Assembly (NCBI RefSeq): GCF_000424685.1
Contig: NZ_KE384224.1
Location: forward strand, 310,001 to 374,000
Reading direction: 5' to 3'
From: Methylococcus capsulatus str. Texas = ATCC 19069
GTDB taxonomy: Bacteria > Pseudomonadota > Gammaproteobacteria > Methylococcales > Methylococcaceae
Length of the DNA stretch: 64,000 bases
The notes under the pieces were generated by a model, which saw only the letters and a list, made by a program, of their open reading frames with translations, did not search any database and was not told where the DNA came from. Positions 1 to 9,054 of this stretch are shown here, one piece after another; positions within the stretch are counted from its first letter, which is position 1, and every line of letters begins with the position of its first letter. Both the position numbers and the translations under genes were made by a program.

Positions 1-206
1 AGGGTTAGATTCTCCCGCGCCGGGGTTCGCCCGGTTTTTCCGGGTTGAACTAGATTTACCGGACGGGAAGGATCGTCGTTTGGACCGGGAACGGCGGCGT
101 GATCTTTGCTGACACGTAGGCAGTCCGTCCGGGCGCCGGCACCGGCCGTCTTCGCGACTCGTGCGCCGAACCGGAATACCCTTGGATGATGAAGGAACCG
201 ATGAAG
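1..206. other. leading intergenic segment
   Basis: No gene is seen before the first CDS. A short inverted repeat (CCCGG, T-rich loop, CCGGG) lies near position 35. It lacks a downstream T-run, so it is not called a terminator. No convincing promoter was found. Confidence 0.4.
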
Positions 207-3200
207 ATGAAAAAGTACCTTTGGCTTTGGGCAGGGGGGCTCTGCCTGGGGGGCCTGTTCTGGGGCGCGTCGTGGGCGGCCGTATCCTGCAGCGCGGATT
301 ACGTCGTGGAGAATCAGACCGCATCCGGTTTCAAGGCGACGGTACGGATCGTCAATCACGGTGACGCGGTCGATGGCTGGACCGTGACCTGGACCATGCC
401 CGAAGGCCAGAAGATCACTCGGCTCCGGAACGGCAAATACGTTCGGAAGAAGGGGGCCGTCAGCGTGAAGAACAATGCGTCGAACCGTAAAGTGGCCGCC
501 GGCGAGGTCATCGAGTTCGGCTTCCAGGCGAGCCACAAGGGGAGCAACCGGATTCCGGTGGACATCGCCCTGAACGGAACGCGGTGCGCCGGGACGGTGT
601 CCCCGGCTGTAGCCACTGCCGCGACCGCCGCGGAGACATGCGAAGCCAGTTATCGGGTTTCCGAACAGTGGAACAGCGGGTTTACCGCCGAAGTGAAGAT
701 CCGGAACGACGGCCCTGCGCTGGCGGGCTGGAACGTCGCCTGGGAGATGCCCGACGGCCAGGAGATCACGAATTCCTGGAACGGCCGCTTCGTCCAGACG
801 GGCGCACACGTCGACGTCGGCAACCTGGATTGGAACAAGGACATTCCCCCGGGTTCGAACATCGAGTTCGGTTTCAACGGCAGCCACACCGGCAGGAACC
901 GTACGCCCGCGAGCCTGAGCGTCAACGGCGTGAAATGCACGATGGCCGTGATCACGCCCCCGCCCTCGCCGAGACCGGCGTCCTGCGAAGCCACCTATCA
1001 GATTTCCGATCAGTGGAACACCGGCTTCACGGCCAACGTCCGGATCAGAAACGATGGGGACCCGCTGGCGGGGTGGACGGTCGTCTGGGATATGCCCGAT
1101 GGCCAGCGGGTCACGAATTCCTGGAACGGTCGGTTCGCCCAGAGCGGGTCCCATGTGGAAGTCGGCCATCTCGACTGGAACAGGGACATTGCCACGGGTT
1201 CGAACATCGAGTTCGGCTTCAACGGCAGCCACGCCGGTGCCAACCGCGCACCTTCGAGCCTGAGCCTCAATGGTGTCGCCTGTGCGCTGGTCACGGTTGC
1301 GCCGTCCCCGACGCCCGCGCCGACCGCTACGCCGAGCCCCATCCCGACGCCGACGCCCAGCCCGGCACCGCCCGCGAGCCCGAGTCCGGCGCCCACGCCG
1401 ACACCGGCGCCGACTTCCAGCCCCAGCCCTACGCCTGTGCCGACCGGACCGTGTCAGGCCGATTACCAGGTGACGGCGCAATGGAATGATGGATTCACTG
1501 CCAACGTGAAAGTCAGAAACAACGGCACCGCCCTGGACGGCTGGACGGTCGCCTGGACCATGCCCAGCGGCCAAACCGTGACGGGAATGTGGAACGGCCA
1601 GTACGTCCAGACCGGCCCCCAGGTCGCGGTGACGCCCGCCGGCTGGAATCGCCAGATCGCAAGCGGCGCTTCCATCGAGTTCGGTTTCAACGGCAGCCAT
1701 TCGGGCACCAACGCCGTATCCGGCGTGCTGACGCTGAATGGTGCCGCTTGCGCCACCACCACGGGCGGCGGCACCCCCACGCCGACCCCGGTGCCGGTGG
1801 CGCCGGGGACACCGGCCGGTCTGTCCGCCACCGTGGCCGACAACGCGGTCGTCAACCTGGTTTGGACGGCGGCCGACGCATACGCCCAGGGTTTCCGGAT
1901 CGAGCGCCGTACCGCCGGCGGTGTCGATTGGACTCTCGTGGCCGAAACGGCCGCCGGTGCCCCGTCCTTCGGCGACGGCACGGTGGCCATGGGGAACGAC
2001 TACGAGTACCGGGTCTATGCCTTCAACGCGGTGGGAAACAGCCCGCCCGCGACGGCATCCGCTTCCTTGCCGACCTTGCTCAAGTACGGCGAGTCGCAGT
2101 ACCAGAAACAGGGCTGTGCCAGCTGCCACGGGAAGGACGGCAAGGGAGGCTTCACCAACAAGCCGCTGGTCCATTTCACGGCCGACCAGCTCGCGACGCT
2201 CACCGAGATCATCCGCGTCCGCATGCCCCCGTCCAAGCCTGCGAACTGCGTCAGCAACTGCGCGGCGGGTACCGCCAAGTACATCATCGAGGTGCTTGCC
2301 GCCGCCGCTTCGGGAGGCGGCGGAGGCGGCGGCAATGCCTGCGCCGGCAGCCCGCCGCCCGGTGGACGGGCATTGCGCCTGCTCACCCGCCAGGAATACC
2401 AGAACACGGTCAACGACCTGCTCGGCTTGTCCGAAAATCTGGTGCATCTCCTGCCGGAGGAAAACCGCGTGGATGGCTTCGACAACAATGTCGCAACCAA
2501 CCTGGTGACGAGCATTCGCCTCGAGGCCTTCCTGACCCAGGCCGAGGCCCTCGCCGCAAAGGCGGTGCAGCAAAACTGGAACGCCCTGCTGCCGTGCACA
2601 CAGCAGGATGCGGCCTGTGCCCGTCGGTTCGTCGAAGCTTTCGGCAAGCGCGCCTACCGGCGGCCATTGACCACGGAAGAGGCCGACGCCTACGCTGCGC
2701 TGTTCGGGCAGGGCTCATTCCGGGAAGGCGTGGAGGCGACTATCACCCATATGCTGGTTTCGCCGAATTTCCTCTACCGTTCCGAGCTGGGGGAGGCGCA
2801 GGCGGACGGGACGTACAAGCTGACGCCGTACGAAACGGCGAGCGCCCTTTCCTATCTGTTCCTGGGGTCGCTGCCCGACGGCGAACTGGTCAGTGCCGCG
2901 GACCAGAACCTGCTGGACACGCCCGACCAGCGCATCGCCCAGGCCTCGCGCCTGTTGAGCCTGCCGCGCAGCCGCAACCGGGTGGGCCATTTCGTCGGCC
3001 AGTGGCTGCTGGGTACCAGCCCGTACACGCTGCCGGAGAAGGACCAGGCGGTGTATCCGCGCTATGACGCCGCGGTCAGGTCCGCAATGTCCGAAGAACT
3101 GATCGGCTTCTTCGATCTCGTCGCCTTCGAGTCCACCCAGAGCTTTCCGGAGCTGTTCACCGCGAACTACGTCGTCGTCGACGACACCCTGGCGGACTAC

Positions 3201-3860
3201 TACGGGCTCGGCCGTCCGGGGGGCAGCGGATTCGCGCCGGTGACGGTGAGCGACGGAACCCGCACCGGCATCCTCACGCTCGGTGCGGTGCTGTCGCGCT
3301 ATGCCAACAGCAACGAGTCGCATCCGTTCAAACGCGGTGGTTTCCTGTACAAGCGCCTGCTTTGCCGCGATTTGCCGCTGCCGGCCAACGCGGGCTTCAT
3401 CCAGGCGCCGCAGCCGGATCCGAATGCGACGACGCGGCAGCGCTTCGAGTTCCACAGCAAGTCCAATACCAGCTGCTACGGCTGCCACCAGTACCTGGAC
3501 GGACCGGGCTTCGGCTTCGAGAACTACGACGGCGCCAGCATCTTCAGGGCATCCGAAAACGGACAGGCCATCGATGCCAGCGGCGTCCTGCGCGGCCTGG
3601 AGACGTTCACGCCCACCGAGGAGCTGAGCTTCACCGATCTCCCCGACCTCAGCCGGAAAATCGCGGCCAGCCCGACCGCGGCGCAGTGCGCGGCGCGCCA
3701 GTACTACCGATTTGCCACCGGCAGACGGGAGGCATCGTCCGACAGCTGCGCCCTCGACAGTTTCCTGCAGACCTATTCGGCCAACGGCCATAACCTGCAG
3801 ACCATGCTGCTCGGCATCGTCAACGCACCCGGCTTCACCGTGCGCCGTGCCGATCAATAA
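207..3860 (+). CDS. secreted CBM2(x4)-FnIII-cytochrome c-DUF1587/1592/1588/1585 protein
   Basis: About 1217 aa. In-frame ATGs occur at 186, 189, 201 and 207; AAGGAA at 192-197 is best spaced for 207, which also begins a compact Sec signal peptide (MKKYLWLW..., hydrophobic core, ASWA). Four 100-residue modules, each bounded by Cys, match family 2 carbohydrate-binding modules. A long Pro/Thr/Ser linker lies between modules 3 and 4. Next come an FnIII-like domain, a monoheme cytochrome c domain (CASCH near residue 635, probable Met ligand in RVRMPP), a Gly-rich linker, and a C-terminal half with the order DUF1587 (LLTRQEYQNTVNDLLG), DUF1595/1592, DUF1588 (with CYGCH) and DUF1585. These domains are typical of planctomycete-type secreted cytochromes. 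By inference it is an extracellular or surface redox protein anchored to polysaccharide; its substrate is unknown. It is 10 bp upstream of a DUF1552 partner. Confidence 0.85.
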   Translation: MKKYLWLWAGGLCLGGLFWGASWAAVSCSADYVVENQTASGFKATVRIVNHGDAVDGWTVTWTMPEGQKITRLRNGKYVRKKGAVSVKNNASNRKVAAGEVIEFGFQASHKGSNRIPVDIALNGTRCAGTVSPAVATAATAAETCEASYRVSEQWNSGFTAEVKIRNDGPALAGWNVAWEMPDGQEITNSWNGRFVQTGAHVDVGNLDWNKDIPPGSNIEFGFNGSHTGRNRTPASLSVNGVKCTMAVITPPPSPRPASCEATYQISDQWNTGFTANVRIRNDGDPLAGWTVVWDMPDGQRVTNSWNGRFAQSGSHVEVGHLDWNRDIATGSNIEFGFNGSHAGANRAPSSLSLNGVACALVTVAPSPTPAPTATPSPIPTPTPSPAPPASPSPAPTPTPAPTSSPSPTPVPTGPCQADYQVTAQWNDGFTANVKVRNNGTALDGWTVAWTMPSGQTVTGMWNGQYVQTGPQVAVTPAGWNRQIASGASIEFGFNGSHSGTNAVSGVLTLNGAACATTTGGGTPTPTPVPVAPGTPAGLSATVADNAVVNLVWTAADAYAQGFRIERRTAGGVDWTLVAETAAGAPSFGDGTVAMGNDYEYRVYAFNAVGNSPPATASASLPTLLKYGESQYQKQGCASCHGKDGKGGFTNKPLVHFTADQLATLTEIIRVRMPPSKPANCVSNCAAGTAKYIIEVLAAAASGGGGGGGNACAGSPPPGGRALRLLTRQEYQNTVNDLLGLSENLVHLLPEENRVDGFDNNVATNLVTSIRLEAFLTQAEALAAKAVQQNWNALLPCTQQDAACARRFVEAFGKRAYRRPLTTEEADAYAALFGQGSFREGVEATITHMLVSPNFLYRSELGEAQADGTYKLTPYETASALSYLFLGSLPDGELVSAADQNLLDTPDQRIAQASRLLSLPRSRNRVGHFVGQWLLGTSPYTLPEKDQAVYPRYDAAVRSAMSEELIGFFDLVAFESTQSFPELFTANYVVVDDTLADYYGLGRPGGSGFAPVTVSDGTRTGILTLGAVLSRYANSNESHPFKRGGFLYKRLLCRDLPLPANAGFIQAPQPDPNATTRQRFEFHSKSNTSCYGCHQYLDGPGFGFENYDGASIFRASENGQAIDASGVLRGLETFTPTEELSFTDLPDLSRKIAASPTAAQCAARQYYRFATGRREASSDSCALDSFLQTYSANGHNLQTMLLGIVNAPGFTVRRADQ
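288..1751 (+). repeat. four exact 100-codon CBM2 modules
   Basis: Cys-to-Cys modules lie at 288-587, 639-938, 984-1283 and 1452-1751; each is exactly 300 nt. Modules 2 and 3 are the most alike and share near-identical DNA stretches (for example around 768-784 and 1114-1130), which suggests recent duplication. Modules 2, 3 and 4 all carry Trp at module positions 11, 47 and 65. Module 1 has Thr, Arg and Ser there. The Pro/Thr/Ser linker is encoded by roughly 1300-1450. Confidence 0.85.
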
Positions 3861-3870
3861 GGAGAATGCA

Positions 3871-5136
3871 ATGAATCTCTCGATCAAACGCAGGGACTTT
3901 CTCAAACTGGCCGGGGCCACCGGACTCAGCCTGAGCTTCGCGCGGCTGGCACAGGGGGCGGGCTCCAGCCCGCGTCGGGTGATCTTCGTCTACACTCCGG
4001 ATGGCGCCATCCCGGCCCAGTGGCACGCGCAGGGCACCGGCACCGATTTCACGCTGCCGGCCATGACCCAACCGCTGGAACGGGTGCGCCAGCACTGCAT
4101 CTTCCTGAGCGGGTTGAACATGGTCGGTCCCGGCGGTACCCACGAGGGGGGTGTCATCAAGCTGCTGACCGGTACGGGGGGGCAGAACAGCACGCTGGGC
4201 GTATCGCTGGACTACTACCTGGGCCAGGTCTTCAAGACCCAGACGATACGGCCACATTTGAACCTGAACATCGTCCCGATCTACACCGACAAGCACATCA
4301 CCTACGACAACAACGGCGTTCCCGTCGTACCCGAAATGAATCCCCTGGCGGCGTTCGACTCGCTGTTCGGCGCCAGCGCCGGCGACAGCGCGCGGGCCCA
4401 GCGCCGTATCAGTGCCCTAGATCATTCGCTGAGCGAACTGAACGCCCTGCGCGCCCGGCTGGGTACGACGGAAAAGGTCAAGCTGGACACCCATCTGGAC
4501 GCCTTGCGCGAGCTGGAGCAGAAGCTGCAGTCGGCGGCGGCCGGAAGTTGCCCCGCCTGGAATTTCAATCCGACCGGCTTCCGGGTGACGCGTACGGCGC
4601 TGTGGCAGAATCCGGAGTTCATGGACGCCGGCCGGATGGGGACGATCGCCGATCTCCACACGGACGTGGCGATACACGCCCTGGCCTGCGATCTGACCCG
4701 GGTCGTCACCCTCAAGTGGAACAACTCGGTGCACGACAACGTAATCAAGGAAGCCGGCAGCCCGATGACTTGCCACGGCGCGTCGCACGAAGCGGGACAG
4801 GACTTCGTGACCATCAAGGCCTGGTACATGGAGCGCTTCGCGCGTCTGATCGAACGGTTGCAAGCCACGCCTGACGGCGGCGGAACCCTCCTGGACAACA
4901 CCCTGGTTTTCCACGGCAGCTGTCTCGCCAACGGCAGCTGGCACAACCATGATGACATGCCCTTCATCCTGGCAGGCGGCGCAGCCGGCGGCATGGCGAC
5001 CGGGCGCAGTCTGAAGTTCGGCGGCGTTCCGCACAATAAACTCTTGGTGTCGATCGCGCGGTTCATGGGGGTGAACATCAACAGTTTCGGGGACCAGGAC
5101 AGCTCGCCAGGTCCCCTGTCCGGTCTGTCCGGCTGA
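3871..5136 (+). CDS. Tat-exported DUF1552 family protein
   Basis: 421 aa, starting at an ATG preceded by AAGGAG (3859-3864). The N-terminus is a classic twin-arginine signal (SIKRRDFLKLAG, then a short hydrophobic core ending near LAQGA), so a folded, possibly metal-containing protein is exported by Tat. The body matches the DUF1552 family (probably alkaline-phosphatase-like fold, related to DUF1501), with conserved blocks such as GGTHEGG, MTCHGASHEAG and SWHNHDDMPF rich in His and Asp. DUF1552 genes commonly follow DUF1592/DUF1588 cytochromes, as here. The biochemical function is unknown. tatABC lie about 2.6 kb downstream. Confidence 0.85.
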   Translation: MNLSIKRRDFLKLAGATGLSLSFARLAQGAGSSPRRVIFVYTPDGAIPAQWHAQGTGTDFTLPAMTQPLERVRQHCIFLSGLNMVGPGGTHEGGVIKLLTGTGGQNSTLGVSLDYYLGQVFKTQTIRPHLNLNIVPIYTDKHITYDNNGVPVVPEMNPLAAFDSLFGASAGDSARAQRRISALDHSLSELNALRARLGTTEKVKLDTHLDALRELEQKLQSAAAGSCPAWNFNPTGFRVTRTALWQNPEFMDAGRMGTIADLHTDVAIHALACDLTRVVTLKWNNSVHDNVIKEAGSPMTCHGASHEAGQDFVTIKAWYMERFARLIERLQATPDGGGTLLDNTLVFHGSCLANGSWHNHDDMPFILAGGAAGGMATGRSLKFGGVPHNKLLVSIARFMGVNINSFGDQDSSPGPLSGLSG

Positions 5137-5229
5137 AGCCGGCGCGGACCGATTCTGGAAGAAAGCGGGTGCCATGACTTATACTTGCGACCTTTTTCAA
5201 CGAAGACGGCGCCCTCCATTCTTCCCGAC

Positions 5230-6426
5230 ATGAATCCCAAGCTCGCCAGCCTGCACCCTTATCCTTTCGAGAAGCTGGCGGATCTCAAGCGAGGCCGGCT
5301 GCCGCCGGCGGACAAACCTCACATTGCGATGTCCATCGGCGAGCCCCAGCATCCGACGCCGCATTTCATCGCCGAGGCTCTGCTGCAGCACCTGCACGGT
5401 CTGGCCTCCTATCCGACCACCAAGGGTGGCCCGGAATTGCGCCGCTGCATCGCGCAATGGCTGGAACGGCGGTTCGACCTAGGAGAGGGCGGGGTAGACC
5501 CCGAGCGGCAGGTGCTGCCGGTCAACGGCACCCGGGAAGCGTTGTTCGCCTTCGCCCAGGCCGTGATCGACCCGGCGGAACAGCCTCTCGTGCTGATGCC
5601 GAATCCGTTCTATCAGATCTACGAGGGCGCGGCGATCCTGGCCGGGGCGGAACCTTTCTTCCTCAATACCACGGCCGAGTCGGGATTCCTGCCGGATTTC
5701 GACGCGGTGCCGGAAACGGTGTGGCGGCGCTGCCGGCTGGTGTATGTCTGCTCCCCCGGCAATCCCACCGGCGCGGTGATGGGGGGCGACCAGCAGCGGC
5801 GGTTGTTGGAACTGGCGGAAAGATACGATTTCATCGTGGCATCGGACGAATGCTATTCGGAGCTGTACGCCGACGAGGCCGATCCGCCGGCGGGTTTGCT
5901 CCAGACCGCGGCCGCCATGGGTAATACCGAATTCCGCCGCTGCGTGGTGTTTCATTCCCTGTCCAAACGGTCCAACGCACCCGGCCTGCGTTCGGGATTC
6001 GTCGCCGGCGATGCCGACATCCTGGGCCGTTTCCTGTTGTACCGGACCTACCATGGCTGCGCCATGCCGCTTACCGTACAAAAGGCCAGCGAACGCGCCT
6101 GGGCCGACGAAATCCACGTGCGCGAGAACCGGGCGCTTTATCGGCGGAAGTTCGATGCGGTTGCCACCGTGCTGGGAGACGTCCTCGACCTGACCGTGCC
6201 TTCGGCGGGGTTTTATCTCTGGCTGCGCACCCCCATCGACGACACTGCATTTGCCGCCGGCCTGTTCGAGGCACAGAATGTCACGGTGCTGCCGGGGCGC
6301 TTCCTGTCCCGCCCGAGTGGCGGCGTCGATCCGGGCACGGGCCACGTCCGCATCGCCTTGGTCGCTCCTTTGGAGGAGTGTGTCGTGGCGGCGCACCGTA
6401 TCAAGCAGTTCATTCAAACCCTTTGA
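5230..6426 (+). CDS. dapC: succinyldiaminopimelate transaminase
   Basis: 398 aa. A PLP-dependent class I/II aminotransferase that converts N-succinyl-2-amino-6-ketopimelate to N-succinyl-LL-diaminopimelate in the succinylase branch of lysine/meso-DAP synthesis. Visible family features are SIGEPQHPTP near the N-terminus, PNPFYQIYEGAA, the VCSPGNPTGAV block, SDECYSELY, and the PLP-lysine context HSLSKRSNAPGLRSGF. The ATG at 5230 (MNPKLASLHPYPFEKL) fits the family N-terminus better than the upstream in-frame start at 5185. It lies 12 bp upstream of dapD, which supports the pathway assignment over a generic aminotransferase. Confidence 0.92.
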   Translation: MNPKLASLHPYPFEKLADLKRGRLPPADKPHIAMSIGEPQHPTPHFIAEALLQHLHGLASYPTTKGGPELRRCIAQWLERRFDLGEGGVDPERQVLPVNGTREALFAFAQAVIDPAEQPLVLMPNPFYQIYEGAAILAGAEPFFLNTTAESGFLPDFDAVPETVWRRCRLVYVCSPGNPTGAVMGGDQQRRLLELAERYDFIVASDECYSELYADEADPPAGLLQTAAAMGNTEFRRCVVFHSLSKRSNAPGLRSGFVAGDADILGRFLLYRTYHGCAMPLTVQKASERAWADEIHVRENRALYRRKFDAVATVLGDVLDLTVPSAGFYLWLRTPIDDTAFAAGLFEAQNVTVLPGRFLSRPSGGVDPGTGHVRIALVAPLEECVVAAHRIKQFIQTL

Positions 6427-6438
6427 GTCAGCGATCAC

Positions 6439-7254
6439 ATGTCTTTGGAAAACATCATCAACGAAGCTTTCGAGAATCGTGCGCAGATCAGCCCGGGCAC
6501 GGTGGGTGCCGAAGTGCGTGAGGCGGTGGCAGAGGCACTGCGGCTGTTGGACAGCGGCGCGGCCCGCGTCGCCGAGAAGAAAGACGGCGGCTGGGTGGTC
6601 AACCAGTGGCTCAAGAAGGCGGTGCTGCTCTCCTTCCGCATCAACGACAACCGCGTGATGGACGGCGGCGAGACGCGCTATTTCGACAAGGTGGAACCCA
6701 AGTTCGGTGGCTTCGGGCCGGAGGAGTTCCGCGCCGCCGGCGTGCGCGTGGTCCCGCCCGCCGCCGTCCGCCGTGGCGCCTACATCGCGCCCGGTGTCAT
6801 CCTGATGCCGTCCTACGTCAACATCGGTGCTTACGTCGATTCCGGCACCATGGTCGACACCTGGGCCACGGTGGGCTCCTGCGCCCAGATCGGCAAGAAT
6901 GTCCACCTCTCCGGCGGCGTCGGCATCGGCGGCGTGCTGGAACCGCTGCAGGCGGGCCCGACCATCATCGAGGACAACTGCTTCATCGGCGCGCGTTCCG
7001 AAATCGTGGAAGGCGTCATCGTGGAAGAGGGGTCGGTGATCTCCATGGGCGTCTACATCGGTCAGAGCACCAAGATCTACAACCGGATGACCGGCGAGAT
7101 CAGCTACGGTCGGGTGCCCGCCGGCTCCGTCGTGGTGTCCGGCAACCTGCCGGCCAGGGACGGCAGTCACAGCCTGTATTGTGCGGTGATCATCAAACAG
7201 GTGGATGAGAAGACCCGCGGCAAGGTCGGTATCAACGAGCTGCTCAGAGACTGA
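6439..7254 (+). CDS. dapD: tetrahydrodipicolinate N-succinyltransferase
   Basis: 271 aa, the usual DapD length. It transfers succinyl from succinyl-CoA to tetrahydrodipicolinate in the cytoplasm, the step before DapC. The N-terminal helical domain ([14 protein letters not shown]) is followed by a left-handed beta-helix built of hexapeptide repeats ([51 protein letters not shown]) and the C-terminal [12 protein letters not shown] block. It is expected to be trimeric. It is placed directly after dapC, probably in one transcript. Confidence 0.96.
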   Translation: MSLENIINEAFENRAQISPGTVGAEVREAVAEALRLLDSGAARVAEKKDGGWVVNQWLKKAVLLSFRINDNRVMDGGETRYFDKVEPKFGGFGPEEFRAAGVRVVPPAAVRRGAYIAPGVILMPSYVNIGAYVDSGTMVDTWATVGSCAQIGKNVHLSGGVGIGGVLEPLQAGPTIIEDNCFIGARSEIVEGVIVEEGSVISMGVYIGQSTKIYNRMTGEISYGRVPAGSVVVSGNLPARDGSHSLYCAVIIKQVDEKTRGKVGINELLRD

Positions 7255-7286
7255 GTATCCAACAACAAACGAATCGAGGAAGAGTC

Positions 7287-7691
7287 ATGAAACGAGTTTC
7301 CGCCGCGGTAGTGGGCCTGTTGTTTTCCGCCAACGTGTTCGCCATCGCCCAGCATTACGTGCGCCAGGATGGCGGCCACGTCCAGCACATGAAGATCAAC
7401 AAGGTCGGCGATGAAATCGGCGTTGAGGTGGATGTTGACTTCGAGCCGGTCGGCAGCGTCGACGAAGGCAAGCGGCCCTGCTCCCACACGGTCAGTGGCA
7501 GTGCGGAGAAAGTGGCCGACAACGAGCTGGTCCTGAAGAAACAGGTGGAAGGCGAAGCGCGCTACTGCGAACTCAAGATCCACCTCAAGGGCGATGCGGC
7601 CGTGATCGACCAGTCCAAGGACTGTGACTATTTTCTCGGCACCTACTGCAAATTCGCATCGGAAGGCAAGCCGCTGCTGCTCGTCAAATGA
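7287..7691 (+). CDS. small exported four-cysteine protein, unknown
   Basis: 134 aa, preceded by a clear GAGGAAGAG ribosome-binding site. The N-terminus is a Sec signal peptide (MKRVSAAVVGLLFSANVFA, cleavage after AxA-like VFA). The mature part is soluble with four Cys, in the contexts RPCSH, RYCEL, KDCDY and TYCKF, consistent with two periplasmic disulfides. No family is recognised. It sits between dapD and tatA on the same strand; because the signal is not twin-arginine, it is not an obvious Tat substrate. Coding potential is supported by the RBS, the signal peptide and tight spacing. Confidence 0.75.
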   Translation: MKRVSAAVVGLLFSANVFAIAQHYVRQDGGHVQHMKINKVGDEIGVEVDVDFEPVGSVDEGKRPCSHTVSGSAEKVADNELVLKKQVEGEARYCELKIHLKGDAAVIDQSKDCDYFLGTYCKFASEGKPLLLVK

Positions 7692-7714
7692 CGTTCGATC
7701 CGGGGGTCTGAGCC

Positions 7715-7927
7715 ATGGGCATAGGTGTTTGGGAATTGCTGCTGCTTTTTCTGATCGTGCTGGTCGTCTTCGGCACCAAGCGTTTGCGCAACATCGGGGG
7801 TGATCTGGGCGGCGCGATCAAGAGCTTCCGCCAGGCGATGAGCGAGAACGAAGACAAACCCTCGGAGGGCGGGGCGCGCACCCTCGAGGGGGAAGTGGTG
7901 GACAAGAAGGAAAAGGACAAGGTCTGA
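7715..7927 (+). CDS. tatA: Sec-independent translocase subunit TatA
   Basis: 70 aa. One N-terminal transmembrane helix (GVWELLLLFLIVLVVFG), the hinge FGTKRLRNIGGDLGGAIKSFR and an acidic/lysine-rich tail are the TatA signature. TatA oligomerises to form the variable pore for folded twin-arginine substrates in the inner membrane. It is the first gene of tatABC, with tatB 7 bp downstream. The DUF1552 protein upstream is one visible substrate. Confidence 0.95.
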   Translation: MGIGVWELLLLFLIVLVVFGTKRLRNIGGDLGGAIKSFRQAMSENEDKPSEGGARTLEGEVVDKKEKDKV

Positions 7928-7934
7928 TCGGATC

Positions 7935-8249
7935 ATGTTCGATATCGGCTTCACCGAAATGCTGCTGATCGGCCTGGTCGCCCTGCTGGCGTTTGGGCCG
8001 GAGCGGCTGCCGAAGGTGGCGCGGGAGACCGGCTACTGGATACGCAAGGCCCGCAGTACACTGGCCTCGGTCCGGGCCGAAATCGAACACGAGATGGAAA
8101 TGCAGGATCTGAAACGGGCCATGCGGGAAGCCAAATCCGGCCGGATTCTCGAGTCCCTGTCGGACGGCTCCGGCAACCCCTCGGGGAATCCGCGGCCGGC
8201 GTCCAAGCCGGGAACCGCAGCACCGGAACAGACCGATGACCAGCCGTAA
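7935..8249 (+). CDS. tatB: Sec-independent translocase subunit TatB
   Basis: 104 aa. It starts [26 protein letters not shown], the characteristic TatB membrane helix with conserved Glu-8 and the hinge FGPERLP, followed by a long amphipathic helix and a Pro/Gly-rich tail. TatB and TatC form the receptor complex for twin-arginine signals. Its end overlaps the tatC start by 14 nt, so the two are translationally coupled. Confidence 0.95.
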   Translation: MFDIGFTEMLLIGLVALLAFGPERLPKVARETGYWIRKARSTLASVRAEIEHEMEMQDLKRAMREAKSGRILESLSDGSGNPSGNPRPASKPGTAAPEQTDDQP

Positions 8250-9036
8250 GTCGAGAATGGCCGAGGAGGATGTGGAGCAGCCTTTCCTCTCCCACCTCGT
8301 AGAATTGCGGCAGCGGATTCTTCGCGCCCTCGCGATGGTCATGGTGCTGTTTCTTGGCCTGGCGTTCTATGCCAACGAGATTTATTCCTTCCTCGCCGGC
8401 CCGTTGCTGAAGCATATGCCGGAAGGCTCGCAGATGGTCGCGATCGACGTGGCGTCGCCGTTCCTGACGCCGTTCAAACTGACCTTGATGGTCTGCGTAT
8501 TCCTGTCGATCCCCTTCATCCTTTACCAGGCCTGGGCTTTCATCGCTCCGGGCCTCTACCGCCATGAGCGACGCATGGTGCTGCCCTTGCTGGTGGCGAG
8601 CACGCTGCTGTTCTACGCCGGTGTGGCCTTCGCCTATTACGTGGTATTCCCCGTGATGTTCGGTTTTTTGACCGCCACCGCACCGGCCGGCGTGGCGGTG
8701 ATGACGGACATCGCCAAGTACCTCGATTTCGTGCTGACCCTCTTCCTCGCCTTCGGCGTCGCCTTCGAGGTGCCGATCGCAACCATCCTCCTGGTATGGA
8801 GCGGCATCGTCTCCCGTGAAACCATCGGCAACAACCGTCCCTACGTGATCGTGGGCGCTTTCGTGATAGGCGCAGTCCTGACACCGCCGGATGTCGTATC
8901 GCAGACCCTGCTTTCGGTTCCGATCTGGCTCTTGTTCGAATTCGGCTTCTTCTTCTCCCGGTTTTTCGAGCCTCGGCCGGCCTACGAGACCCCCCGATCC
9001 ATCGAACACCGCGATTCCTCTTCTTCCGGAGATTGA
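8236..9036 (+). CDS. tatC: Sec-independent translocase subunit TatC
   Basis: 266 aa. A polytopic inner-membrane protein with about six transmembrane helices. The N-terminal motif [19 protein letters not shown], the [10 protein letters not shown] loop and [19 protein letters not shown] are TatC hallmarks. It binds the RR motif of precursors together with TatB. The start at 8236 lies within tatB. A downstream in-frame ATG ([10 protein letters not shown]) is a possible alternative start. Confidence 0.96.
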   Translation: MTSRKSRMAEEDVEQPFLSHLVELRQRILRALAMVMVLFLGLAFYANEIYSFLAGPLLKHMPEGSQMVAIDVASPFLTPFKLTLMVCVFLSIPFILYQAWAFIAPGLYRHERRMVLPLLVASTLLFYAGVAFAYYVVFPVMFGFLTATAPAGVAVMTDIAKYLDFVLTLFLAFGVAFEVPIATILLVWSGIVSRETIGNNRPYVIVGAFVIGAVLTPPDVVSQTLLSVPIWLLFEFGFFFSRFFEPRPAYETPRSIEHRDSSSSGD

Positions 9037-9054
9037 TCCCGGATCCCTTCGGCC

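Noticed and set aside
1300-1450. Repetitive CCGACGCC-type DNA suggestive of a microsatellite or array
   Set aside because: It is in frame and encodes the Pro/Thr/Ser linker between CBM2 modules 3 and 4; it is not a CRISPR or mobile element.
5479-7170. 563-aa open frame on the minus strand opposite dapC and dapD
   Set aside because: It is antisense to two certain genes, shows no domain signature and has a His/Asp/Gly/Arg-rich composition typical of antisense frames in GC-rich DNA.
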